Assembly: GCF_020400655.1 (NCBI RefSeq) | Contig: NZ_JAINRC010000029.1 | Span: 22,975 to 86,974, forward strand | Direction of reading: 5' to 3' | DNA: 64,000 nt | Origin: Streptomyces spinosus | GTDB taxonomy: Bacteria > Actinomycetota > Actinomycetes > Streptomycetales > Streptomycetaceae | In this document: piece after piece, positions 9,185 through 17,256 of the stretch | Layout: every line of letters begins with the position of its first letter | Position numbering within the stretch: position 1 is the stretch's first letter | The notes under the pieces: model-generated | What the model was told of the DNA's origin: nothing | Seen by the model: the letters and a program-made list of their open reading frames with translations, nothing else | Database searches by the model: none | Made by a program: the position numbers and the translations under genes

Positions 9185-9850
9185 GTGGACCATCGGCGGG
9201 TCTTCGGTGAAGTCTTCACCCTGGAGACGGCTATCGCATCCTTTGTGTTCGCCGCGGTACTCGCGCTGATGGCCGTCGCCGTCATCAGACGCCGGGCCGG
9301 AACCGGCAGGCACCCGTCCCAACGGGCGGAGAACAACCGATTGGAGTCCTACTACCTCGGGGTGCTCGGCGTCGTCGCCGTTTTCCTCGTCGTCTACACG
9401 GCCCTGGCCAACCACCGCGAGCACCACACGCCGGCGGACCGCCCCACCACCCGCGTCGAGGTGACCGGGTTTCAGTGGTGCTGGGAGTTCAGGTACCCGC
9501 GCGCCGCGGCGCAGCGGACCGTCTCGGTACAGGGCAATTGCCGCGACAAGCAATTCCCCACACTCGTCGTGCCCACAGGCACGACGGTCAAGATCAAGAT
9601 TACGTCGAAGGACGTCATCCACTCGATGTGGATCCCGGCACTGCGCTACAAGATGGACGCCTTCCCGAACCACCGGAACACGTTCGCCCTCACGTTCAAC
9701 CAGACGGGGCGATGGCGCGGCAGGTGTGCGGAGTTCTGCGGCCAGCGCCACAAGTCGATGGACTTCTGGGTGAAGGCCGTGCCGCCCGACGAGTACCGGA
9801 AGTGGCTCAGCACGCAGGCGGCTGCCAGCGCGACCGGAGCCGCCGTATGA
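9185..9850 (+). CDS. ctaC: Cytochrome c oxidase subunit II
   Basis: A 221-aa subunit II that carries the CuA electron-entry site on the outer face of the membrane. Two transmembrane helices (residues about 13-35 and 57-76) precede the cupredoxin domain. All CuA ligands are present: H146, C181, E183, C185, H189 and M192, in CAEFCGQRHKSM. The aromatic patch is GFQWCWEF. There is no fused cytochrome c domain. The start is a GTG with GGAGGAGA upstream. It overlaps ctaD by ATGA. The usual neighbours for subunit III and assembly are missing. Confidence 0.92.
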   Translation: MDHRRVFGEVFTLETAIASFVFAAVLALMAVAVIRRRAGTGRHPSQRAENNRLESYYLGVLGVVAVFLVVYTALANHREHHTPADRPTTRVEVTGFQWCWEFRYPRAAAQRTVSVQGNCRDKQFPTLVVPTGTTVKIKITSKDVIHSMWIPALRYKMDAFPNHRNTFALTFNQTGRWRGRCAEFCGQRHKSMDFWVKAVPPDEYRKWLSTQAAASATGAAV

Positions 9851-11517
9851 GTACGGATCAGCAGACACCTCACCGGGCTCCCGGCCATGCACGCGCCGGC
9901 GGTCGGCTGATGTCCTTCACCTCGACCGATCACAAGCGCATCGGGCTGCTCATCGTCGGGACCTCCCTGGTTCTGATGTCCCTCGTAGGAGTGCTGGCCC
10001 TGCTGATGCGTAGCCAGCTCGCCCTGCCCGACGAGACGTTCCTCGACGCACACGTCTACAACCAGCTGTTCACCATCCACGGCTCGGGCATGATCTACAT
10101 GGTCATGACGCCGTTCGCCCTCGGCCTCGGCGTGTACCTCGTGCCGTTGCAGATCGGCGCGCCGGGCATCGCCATGCCACGCACCACTCTGATGGGCTAC
10201 TGGCTCTACGTGTGCGGTGCCGTGACGATGCTGTCCGGTTTCGCGGCGAACGACGGAGCGCACCCCGACGGCTGGTTCTCCTATCCGCCGCTGGCTGACC
10301 GCGTGAACTCCCCGTCCGTCGGTTCGGACCTGTGGATCGTCGGCGTGTTCCTGGCGGTCACCGGCTCCATCCTCATCGGCTGGACCGTGCTGTGGACCGT
10401 GCTCCGCAAACGGGCACCGGGCATGACGATGATGCGGATGCCCGTGTTCTCCTGGTCGATGGTGGCGACCTGCCTGATGGTGGTGGGTTCGTTCCCCGCA
10501 CTGCTGGCGGCCCTGGTCATGCTCGCTGTGGGCCGGGTGGACCCCGCGGTGTTCGCGTCCAATGTGTGGAACATCGGCTACCAGCACATCTTCTGGTTCT
10601 ACGGGCATCCGGTCGTCTACGTGATGTTCTTCCCCTACCTGGCCGCGGTGGGCGAGGTGCTCGCCGTCTTCTCCGGACGCCGCTTCTTCGCCTACAAGGG
10701 GACGGTCCTGGCGCTGCTGACCTTCGCCGCACTGTCGATGAGTGTCTGGGGTCACCACATGTTCGCCACCGGACAGGCCGCGAACGACTACTACTCCCTG
10801 ACGTCGATCCTGCTGCTCATGCCGGCCGGGATCGAGTACTTCGCGTTGATCGGCACGATCCTGGGCGGCCGACTGGTCTTCCGTACGCCCATGCTGTTCG
10901 CCCTGGCGTTCATCCCGCAGTTCCTGATCGGCGGCCTCACCGGCGTCATGGTCGGCACCCCGGTGATCGACTACCACGTGCACGACAGCTACTTCGTCGT
11001 GGCCCACCTGCACTATGTGCTGTTCGCCGGCAGCGCCTTCGGACTCTTCGCGGCCGTCTACTACTGGTTCCCGAAGGCCACCGGCGCCCTGCTCCGCGAG
11101 AACCTGGGCAAACTGCACTTCTGGCTGCTCGTCGCCGGGACGAACCTGACCTTCCTGCCCATGTTCGCTCTGGGGTACCTCGGCATGCCCCGGAGGGTCT
11201 ACACCTACGACGCGATCGACGGCTTCGGCTGGCTGAACCTGCTGTCCAGTTGCGGCGCCGGAGTGCTCGCCCTGGCCATGGTCGTCTTCATCGTCAACGT
11301 GCTGGAGTCGCTGCGCAGCAGACGGCCCGCGGGTGACGACCCGTGGGGTGGCCAGACACTGGAGTGGGCCACCTCGTCACCTCCGCCCGAGATGAACTTT
11401 CCGCCCGAGCGGCCACTGCCCCCGATCACCAGCTACGCCCCGCTGCTCGACCTGGAGAAGCAGAAGAGGACCGGTGCCGGGCGGACGCCCGCAGCCGGTG
11501 AGGGGAGCCAGGCATGA
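9847..11517 (+). CDS. ctaD: Cytochrome c oxidase subunit I, with atypical proton-channel residues
   Basis: A 556-aa heme-copper oxidase catalytic subunit. All six metal-binding histidines are present: H78, H254, H303, H304, H387 and H389, as is the cross-linking tyrosine Y258. By alignment to the well-known A-type enzymes, key proton-channel residues are changed: GHPEVY reads GHPVVY (V256), GAPDMAFPR reads GAPGIAMPR (G107), and PTGIK reads PAGIE (A327, E330). The start overlaps the ctaC stop by ATGA. Oxygen reduction is likely; canonical proton pumping is doubtful, which is inference. Confidence 0.92.
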   Translation: MSTDQQTPHRAPGHARAGGRLMSFTSTDHKRIGLLIVGTSLVLMSLVGVLALLMRSQLALPDETFLDAHVYNQLFTIHGSGMIYMVMTPFALGLGVYLVPLQIGAPGIAMPRTTLMGYWLYVCGAVTMLSGFAANDGAHPDGWFSYPPLADRVNSPSVGSDLWIVGVFLAVTGSILIGWTVLWTVLRKRAPGMTMMRMPVFSWSMVATCLMVVGSFPALLAALVMLAVGRVDPAVFASNVWNIGYQHIFWFYGHPVVYVMFFPYLAAVGEVLAVFSGRRFFAYKGTVLALLTFAALSMSVWGHHMFATGQAANDYYSLTSILLLMPAGIEYFALIGTILGGRLVFRTPMLFALAFIPQFLIGGLTGVMVGTPVIDYHVHDSYFVVAHLHYVLFAGSAFGLFAAVYYWFPKATGALLRENLGKLHFWLLVAGTNLTFLPMFALGYLGMPRRVYTYDAIDGFGWLNLLSSCGAGVLALAMVVFIVNVLESLRSRRPAGDDPWGGQTLEWATSSPPPEMNFPPERPLPPITSYAPLLDLEKQKRTGAGRTPAAGEGSQA

Positions 11518-11885
11518 CCAAGAAGGATCCGGGGGCGGCCCTCGTTGCGGGCTGGGGCCTGTTCAACGGTCTTCTCGCGGCCGTCCTCGTCATCTACCAC
11601 GGCCACCTCATCGCCGTGATGTTGTACGTCGGCGCGGTCGTCCTGATCGGGCTCGCCGCTGTGGCGGTCCTCGTCTCCGCCCGACGGAACCCACAGGGGC
11701 AGGTCGACCAGAGACTTGCCGTCCGCGGCGCGGCGACCCTGCCCCTCATGGCCGTCGGCCTCACTCTCGCCCTGCTCACCCTCGTGTACGGCCCCTGGAT
11801 GCTGTCGCTGTCGGTACCGCTGCTGCTCGTGGCGGTCGCGGTCGCTATCCATCGGGGGGCCTGGCGCAAGGGCGGTTCCTCATGA
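11514..11885 (+). CDS. Small membrane protein of the oxidase operon
   Basis: A 123-aa protein with about four hydrophobic helices. I do not recognise the family. The start overlaps the ctaD stop by ATGA and has GGGGAG upstream; its own stop overlaps the next start in the same way. The position suggests an accessory or subunit IV-like part of the oxidase, which is inference from context. Confidence 0.7.
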   Translation: MTKKDPGAALVAGWGLFNGLLAAVLVIYHGHLIAVMLYVGAVVLIGLAAVAVLVSARRNPQGQVDQRLAVRGAATLPLMAVGLTLALLTLVYGPWMLSLSVPLLLVAVAVAIHRGAWRKGGSS

Positions 11886-12373
11886 CTGGTATGGGCGCGT
11901 TGAGCCCGGATGCCCTGGCCATGGGCCTGTCCGGGCTGCTGGTCGCCGTCGGAGTGCCGGCCCTGATTCACTACACGCAGGCCTGGACCGGGTGGGGACG
12001 TCTCTCGCTGCCGGCCGCGGTGGCCCTGCCCCTGTTCGTCGTTCTGCACGCGGCCGTCGTCCTGACGGAGCCGCTCGTGCCCCCGGGCTTTCCCCGCATC
12101 GCGGCGGAGGCGCTCCTGTTGTACGCCGCGATGCTGTACTGGCTGCCCGTTCTCGGCACCCGTCACCGGCTGAGCGATCCGGCGCGCTGTGTGTACCTCT
12201 ACCTGTCCATGCCCTTGCTGGACCTGCCCGCGGTGGCCATGGTGGCCATGGGGCACGCGGCAGGGGGGCTGGCCATGGTGGCGGCCATGCTGCCGATCGG
12301 CCTGGTTGCCCTCGGCGTCACATGGCGCTGGATCACCCAGGAGGAACGCCTCGCGCAAGCCGGTGCCGAGTGA
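11882..12373 (+). CDS. Membrane protein of the oxidase operon (possible assembly factor)
   Basis: A 163-aa protein with five or so membrane segments (for example GLSGLLVAVGVPALIHY and LPAAVALPLFVVLHAAVVL). It is the last gene of the ctaC-ctaD operon, joined by ATGA overlap, and converges on qcrB with only 21 bp between stops. The size and helix pattern recall part of CtaG-type copper assembly proteins, but I cannot confirm homology. Confidence 0.65.
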   Translation: MTGMGALSPDALAMGLSGLLVAVGVPALIHYTQAWTGWGRLSLPAAVALPLFVVLHAAVVLTEPLVPPGFPRIAAEALLLYAAMLYWLPVLGTRHRLSDPARCVYLYLSMPLLDLPAVAMVAMGHAAGGLAMVAAMLPIGLVALGVTWRWITQEERLAQAGAE

Positions 12374-12394
12374 CTCGGAGTGCCCCACCCCTGG

Positions 12395-14044
12395 TTACTT
12401 CTTCGGCCCCTCCTCGGCCTTCTGGGCCTCGGCGGGGTCGGCCGTCACCGCCGCGACCTGGCGCCGGGCCTCTTCCGTGAGCGGCATTTCGACCCGCTCG
12501 GCGTAGTACCAGCGACTGAGGCCTCGCCTGAGGTACCGCCTGACAGGCATGTACCAGCGGCCGGGTTTGTGCAGGGGGAGCGGAATGTCCCGGACGACCA
12601 TGGCCACGCGTTCTTCCTGCGACAGCGGCTCATGGGCTCGCGCGTACGAGCCGTCCGCGATCATCCGGACCTCCTCCGTAGGTTCTCCCTCCACAAGACG
12701 CGCCCGGTCCCTGGCCTGTAGCCCCAGGCACAGCCGCTTGGTCAGCAGGAAGGCAACGACCGGCAGGACGAACACTCCGACCCGCAGCGACCATGTGTAG
12801 ACCTCGAAGGGGACGCGGAAGACCCGTTGCAGGACGTCCTGGCCGCCGTCCAGGAGCAGTACGCCGAAGAACGTGATGCCGGCGACCCCCAGCCCGGTAC
12901 GTGTGGGCTGGTTCCGGGGCCGGTCGCACAGGTGGTGCTCCTTGCCGTCGCCGGTGACCCAGCGTTCGAAGAAGGGATACGCGTACAGCGCCCCGAACAG
13001 GAGCACAGGAAGCACGACAGCGGGGAGGAAGACGTCCCAGACGACGGTGTGGCCCAGGAAGTTGGTCTCCCAGCCCGGCGTCAGACGTAGGGAACCCTCC
13101 AGCCAGCCCAGGTACCAGTCCGGCTGGGCGTCGATGGAGGCCTGGTCGGCCCGGTAGGGGCCGAAGTCCCAGATCGGGTTGATCTGCATCAGTGCCGACA
13201 TCAGGGCGATAATGCCGAACAGAATGAAGAAGAGGCCGACCGACTTGGTCGTGTACTGCGGGTAGAGGGGCTTGCCGATCACGTTCTGGTTGGTCCGCTT
13301 CGGCTTGGCCCACTGGGTGTGCTTGAGGTAGATCACCAGTCCGAGGTGGGCGGCGATCAGCGCGATCATCAAGCCGGGGATGAGCAGGATGTGCGCCGCG
13401 TACATACGCGGGATGATGTCGGGTCCCGGGTACTGCCCGCCGAAGACGAAGAACATCAGGTACGTGCCGACGATCGGGATGGAGAGCAAGATGCCTTCCG
13501 CGGTGCGCAGCCCCGTACCGGACAGCAGGTCGTCCGGCAGGGAGTAACCGCAGAAGCCCTCCAGGATGGCCAGCCAGAACAGTGTCACGCCGATCATCCA
13601 GTTGACCTCGCGCGGTCGGCGGAAGGCCCCGGTGAAGAAGATGCGCAGCATGTGCACCCCGATCGCGGCGACGAAGACGAGTGCCGCCCAGTGGTGCATC
13701 TGCCGCATCAGCAGTCCGCCGCGCACGTCGAAGCTGATGTGCAGGGCCGAGGTGTAGGCCTCGGATGCCATTTGGCCCAGCAGGGGTTGGTACGAGCCGT
13801 CGTAAGGGCGTTCCTCCATGCTGGGGTGGAAGAAGAATGTCAGGAACGTACCGGTGAGGACCAGCACCACGAAGCTGTAGAGCGCGATCTCGCCGAGGAG
13901 GAAGGACCAGTGGTCGGGGAATGCCTTGCGCAGGAACTTCTTCCCCGCCTCCGACAGGGGCACGCGCCGGTCGACGGCGGTCACGAGCCGCTCGCCCCGG
14001 GTGGGCCGCGGCTCCGGGTGCAGTAGCTTCCGCAGGAAGGACAA
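12395..14044 (-). CDS. qcrB: Cytochrome bc1 complex cytochrome b subunit (orphan QcrB)
   Basis: A 549-aa actinobacterial-type cytochrome b, the quinol-oxidising membrane core of complex III. The heme b ligand pairs lie in MHHWAALVFVAAIGVHM and AAHILLIPGLMIALIAAH. The Qo-site motif is PDWYLG, the actinobacterial form of PEWY. The long C-terminal tail (RWYYAERVEMPLTEEARRQ) is typical of QcrB. The start is a TTG with GGAGGTG upstream. No Rieske (qcrA) or cytochrome cc (qcrC) gene accompanies it, so it is probably a second copy borrowing partners or working outside a standard complex. Confidence 0.9.
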   Translation of the reverse strand: MSFLRKLLHPEPRPTRGERLVTAVDRRVPLSEAGKKFLRKAFPDHWSFLLGEIALYSFVVLVLTGTFLTFFFHPSMEERPYDGSYQPLLGQMASEAYTSALHISFDVRGGLLMRQMHHWAALVFVAAIGVHMLRIFFTGAFRRPREVNWMIGVTLFWLAILEGFCGYSLPDDLLSGTGLRTAEGILLSIPIVGTYLMFFVFGGQYPGPDIIPRMYAAHILLIPGLMIALIAAHLGLVIYLKHTQWAKPKRTNQNVIGKPLYPQYTTKSVGLFFILFGIIALMSALMQINPIWDFGPYRADQASIDAQPDWYLGWLEGSLRLTPGWETNFLGHTVVWDVFLPAVVLPVLLFGALYAYPFFERWVTGDGKEHHLCDRPRNQPTRTGLGVAGITFFGVLLLDGGQDVLQRVFRVPFEVYTWSLRVGVFVLPVVAFLLTKRLCLGLQARDRARLVEGEPTEEVRMIADGSYARAHEPLSQEERVAMVVRDIPLPLHKPGRWYMPVRRYLRRGLSRWYYAERVEMPLTEEARRQVAAVTADPAEAQKAEEGPKK

Positions 14045-14233
14045 GAAGGGTTCACCTCCGAGTGGCCGGCGAGCGGGCCGGACCCGCCGGGGGCAAGGGT
14101 CGGGAGGAGCAGGCCCCCGGCCGCCGACGGGGGTCCCCGCGCCCGCCCAGCTCGAAACCGTCCCGCGAGGCCCCCTGGGGGAGCGGTCGGCCGCCGGTCA
14201 CGAACCTGCTTGGGTACGCCGGTCACTCACGGA

Positions 14234-15751
14234 TCAGAGGTCGGTGCCGCTGTCCGCCGCACTGCCGGGGGAGGAGCCTGACCGAGTTGCCCGCTTGGTG
14301 TGGACGTAGAGTTGCTGCCGGTCGCCGACATCGACTCGACGTGGTAGGGGCAGTTCGTAGCGCACGGGGCGGCGGTGGTCGGCCAGCTGACGTTTCGGGT
14401 TGTAGACCCGGTTGAACCGCCACAACATGCGGGCGAAGTTCGTCTGGCCGTGCAGGAGGTTGCGCCCGAGTACCTCCGCGGCGCCCAGGGCGGTGCGCCA
14501 GCCGAGGTGTTTGCGATTGATCACCGCCTGGGTCCGGACCAGCTCCCGGTAGAACTCGTCCAAGGGCAGCTTGGTCGGTACGACGGCGTGCTGGATGTCG
14601 AACAGACGGTAGTCACGTGTGGTCAGCCGGCGCGACTCGGTGTGCCAGATCTCGGTCCCCGGATACGGGGTCATGACAGTGAGGTGCACGATCTCCGGTA
14701 CGGAAAGGGCGAACTCGCGGACCACGCGGAATTGCTCGGCGTCCCAGGCGGGATCCACGATCAGGTTGATGGCCACGGCGATTCCCAGCTTGCGGGCCGT
14801 CTCCAGCGCACGGAAGTTCTCGTCGGGACTGACCCGCTTGCGGTACAGGTCCAGTCCCTCGGCGTCGATCGCCTCCATCCCGAGGAACATGTACTTCAGA
14901 CCCAGGCGCGTCCAGCGCTCGAAGACGTCGGTGTTGCGCAACAGGACGTCGCTGCGGGTCTCCAGGTAGTACCGCTTGCGGACCCGGCGCCGCTCCACCT
15001 CGGCAGCGATGGCGTGGCCGTGTTCCGGGCGGATGAAGGCGACGTCGTCGACGATGAACACGTTCGGCTCCCCGATGCTCGCCAGCTCGGTGGCGGCGGC
15101 CTCGGGGGAAGCCTTGCGGTAGCTGCGGCCGTAGAAGGTCCACGCGGAGCAGAAGGAGCAGTCCCAGGGACAGCCTCGGGTGAACTCGATGGACGCGCAC
15201 GGATCCAGTTCCCCGATGAAGTAGCGGTTGCGGCGCCTCATGAGGTCCCGTGCCGGGCGGGGGCTGTCGATGGAGTGCAGCATGCTGGGCGCCGGGCCCC
15301 GCCCGGCCGGGGTGACGACGCCGGGCGCGCCGTCCACACCACCGTGCCGGACGGCCTCAAGGAGCGGCACGATGGCCGGCTCGCCCTCGCCGCGTACCAC
15401 CGCGTCCACGCCCCCCTCCGCCTGTTCCAGGACTTCCTCGGCCACAAAGGACACGCTGTGTCCGCCGAAGAAGACGAAGCATCCCGGGTTCACCCGCTTG
15501 ATGGCGCGCGCCAGGTCGATGGCCTCGGGGATGTTCGCCAGGTAGTTGAGGGAGAAGCCCACGGCCTCCGGCTCGAAGGAGGTGACGAGCCTGCGCAGGT
15601 CACGCTGGTCGTGTACCTGGAGGTCCACGGCCCGCACGTCATGACCCGCGTCGCGGGCGGCGGCTGCGACCCGTTCGAGACCGAGGGGCTCCAGTCTGAG
15701 AAAGATCTCCGAATACATCAGGGCACTGGGGTGGACGAGCAGCAGACGCAT
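14234..15751 (-). CDS. hpnR: B12-binding radical SAM protein, hopanoid C-3 methylase-like
   Basis: A 505-aa enzyme with an N-terminal cobalamin-binding domain (about residues 1-130) and a radical SAM domain with the 4Fe-4S cysteines C194, C198 and C201 (CPWDCSFC). Blocks such as VHPSALMYSEIFLRLEPLG, CASIEFTRG, AWTFYGRSYR and RLFDIQHAV match my recollection of HpnR, which methylates hopanoids at C-3. GAGGTG precedes the ATG by five bases. No hopanoid synthesis genes are in the window, so substrate would come from elsewhere. Another B12-radical SAM methylase role is possible. Confidence 0.75.
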   Translation of the reverse strand: MRLLLVHPSALMYSEIFLRLEPLGLERVAAAARDAGHDVRAVDLQVHDQRDLRRLVTSFEPEAVGFSLNYLANIPEAIDLARAIKRVNPGCFVFFGGHSVSFVAEEVLEQAEGGVDAVVRGEGEPAIVPLLEAVRHGGVDGAPGVVTPAGRGPAPSMLHSIDSPRPARDLMRRRNRYFIGELDPCASIEFTRGCPWDCSFCSAWTFYGRSYRKASPEAAATELASIGEPNVFIVDDVAFIRPEHGHAIAAEVERRRVRKRYYLETRSDVLLRNTDVFERWTRLGLKYMFLGMEAIDAEGLDLYRKRVSPDENFRALETARKLGIAVAINLIVDPAWDAEQFRVVREFALSVPEIVHLTVMTPYPGTEIWHTESRRLTTRDYRLFDIQHAVVPTKLPLDEFYRELVRTQAVINRKHLGWRTALGAAEVLGRNLLHGQTNFARMLWRFNRVYNPKRQLADHRRPVRYELPLPRRVDVGDRQQLYVHTKRATRSGSSPGSAADSGTDL

Positions 15752-15867
15752 GAGGCACCTCGGGCGGCGGGGGAGCCACTGGGTCACCTGGCCCCGGAAC
15801 GGTGAAACCGGCGAGCTCCCGTCCGGCCTAACGATCGACAGGAAACAGGCGACCGACCGGGTGACGT

Positions 15868-15880
15868 TTGCATAGGACAA
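15868..15880. promoter_or_regulatory. 13-bp palindrome, site 2 (TTGCATAGGACAA)
   Basis: Lies in the divergent region between the hpnR-like gene and the second sigma gene, 55 nt before the sigma ATG. It differs from site 1 at a single base in the same orientation relative to the sigma gene. Confidence 0.55.
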
Positions 15881-15935
15881 AGCAGCGGGGAAACCCAGCC
15901 GATGCCCAGGTAACCGATCCAGCGCAGAGGCTCAC

Positions 15936-16782
15936 ATGACTCCCCTCCCCACACTTCGTCCTACGGTCGATACCGAGGCGGGTGGCGTGCCCACTTCCGC
16001 GCGCATCGACGAGCTCGTGGGGCGCGTCAGCCGTCAGGCGCCGGGCAGAGAGCGGATGGCTGCCCGAGAGGAGGCCATCCGTGCCCTGATCCCCCTGGCG
16101 CGCCGCATCGCGGCCAAGTACCGGAACGCGTGGGCGGACGACTCGGACGACCTCTGCCAGGTGGCGTGCGTGGGCCTCGTCAAAGCCGTCGACGGCTACG
16201 ACCCGACACAGGGTCACGCCTTCCTTTCCTACGCGGTTCCGACCATCACCGGCGAGGTGAAGCGGCACCTCAGGGACCGGGCGGGCCTGGTGCGGCTGCC
16301 CCGCACCGTGCAGGAGGCGAGGCAGCGAGTGTGGCGCGTCCGGCAAGAGCTCGAGCAGGCTTATGGCGGACGCCCTCCCACGATCGCCGAGATCGCCGGG
16401 GTGTGCGGGCTCTCCGAGGATGCCGTGGTGGAGGCCATCCGCTCTCAGGGTGCCGTACAGCCGCGGTCCCTGGACGCACTCCCGGATGGGGCGGACGGAG
16501 CGCTGCCCGCGTACGCCGAGACGCTGGGCGATCGTGACCCGGGCGTGGAAGCGGCCGCCGAACGTGCGGACATCATGCGGGCGCTGCTCGACTTTCCCGA
16601 GCGGGAGCGACGCATCCTGGTGCTTCGCTTTTTCCACGACCAGACACAGCAGCAGATCGCGGCGACCGTGGGCGTCTCACAGATGCACGTGTCCCGGCTG
16701 CTCGCCCGATGCCTGGCCCGCCTGCGTGAGGAACTCGGGCACCTTGCTCCGACGGAACGCCAACCGGGTCACGAGCCCGTAG
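15936..16782 (+). CDS. SigB/SigF-family sigma factor (copy 2), natural stop missing
   Basis: A sigma factor with regions 2 (DLCQVACVGLVKAVDGYDP), 3 (RPPTIAEIAGVCGLSEDAV) and 4 (QQQIAATVGVSQMHVSRLL) intact over about 270 residues. GAGG lies five bases before the ATG. The frame has no stop after region 4: it stays open to 18074, running more than 800 bp into the next gene in a different frame. A TAG at 16780-16782 in the +1 frame would end the protein about 25 residues after region 4, so I place the end there. A one-base indel, a sequencing error or a genuinely long tail could explain this. Confidence 0.75.
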
Positions 16783-17256
16783 AAGCACCTGCCCCCCTCG
16801 CAGGGGTGGACAGCCCTGCCACGCACCCGGGCGTGGAGGCCGCCGTCACCGCCGACTCCGCGTCGGCTGAGAGGTCCGGTGGACAGGGGTGCAGCACGGA
16901 AGGGGAGGCCGCCCCGGGCGCGGTCGGTGGGCGGCGCGTTCGGGGAGTATGCCCCGGCCCTGTCCGGCGAGGCCCGGCCGGTCCGTGGCCGGGTACGCCG
17001 GTCGGCTGCCGTCCCTTTGGCGGATCCGAGGGCCTGGCCCTCGCGCGGGACCTCGGCAGGCGCCGCCGCGGCCCCTACTTCTTCGAGCGCCCGGCCCCCG
17101 GCTGCCGTCACGACGACGGCCGGTCCAAGTCGGCACGATCACGCGGTCCCGCGCCGGATGAGGCCGAGGGGCGCACGTGCGCGTCGACGGTTTACGCGGC
17201 ACGGCCAGGGGTCACACAGTGCCGATGCCAGAGGTGTGCGTCCAAGGGAGCAGGTC
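16783..17256 (+). other. Gap between sigma gene and second ThDP operon
   Basis: About 470 bp with no recognisable gene. The sigma frame stays open through it, but the translation is low-complexity and rich in Gly, Arg and Pro. The promoter of the downstream operon is probably here; I cannot point to it. Confidence 0.5.
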
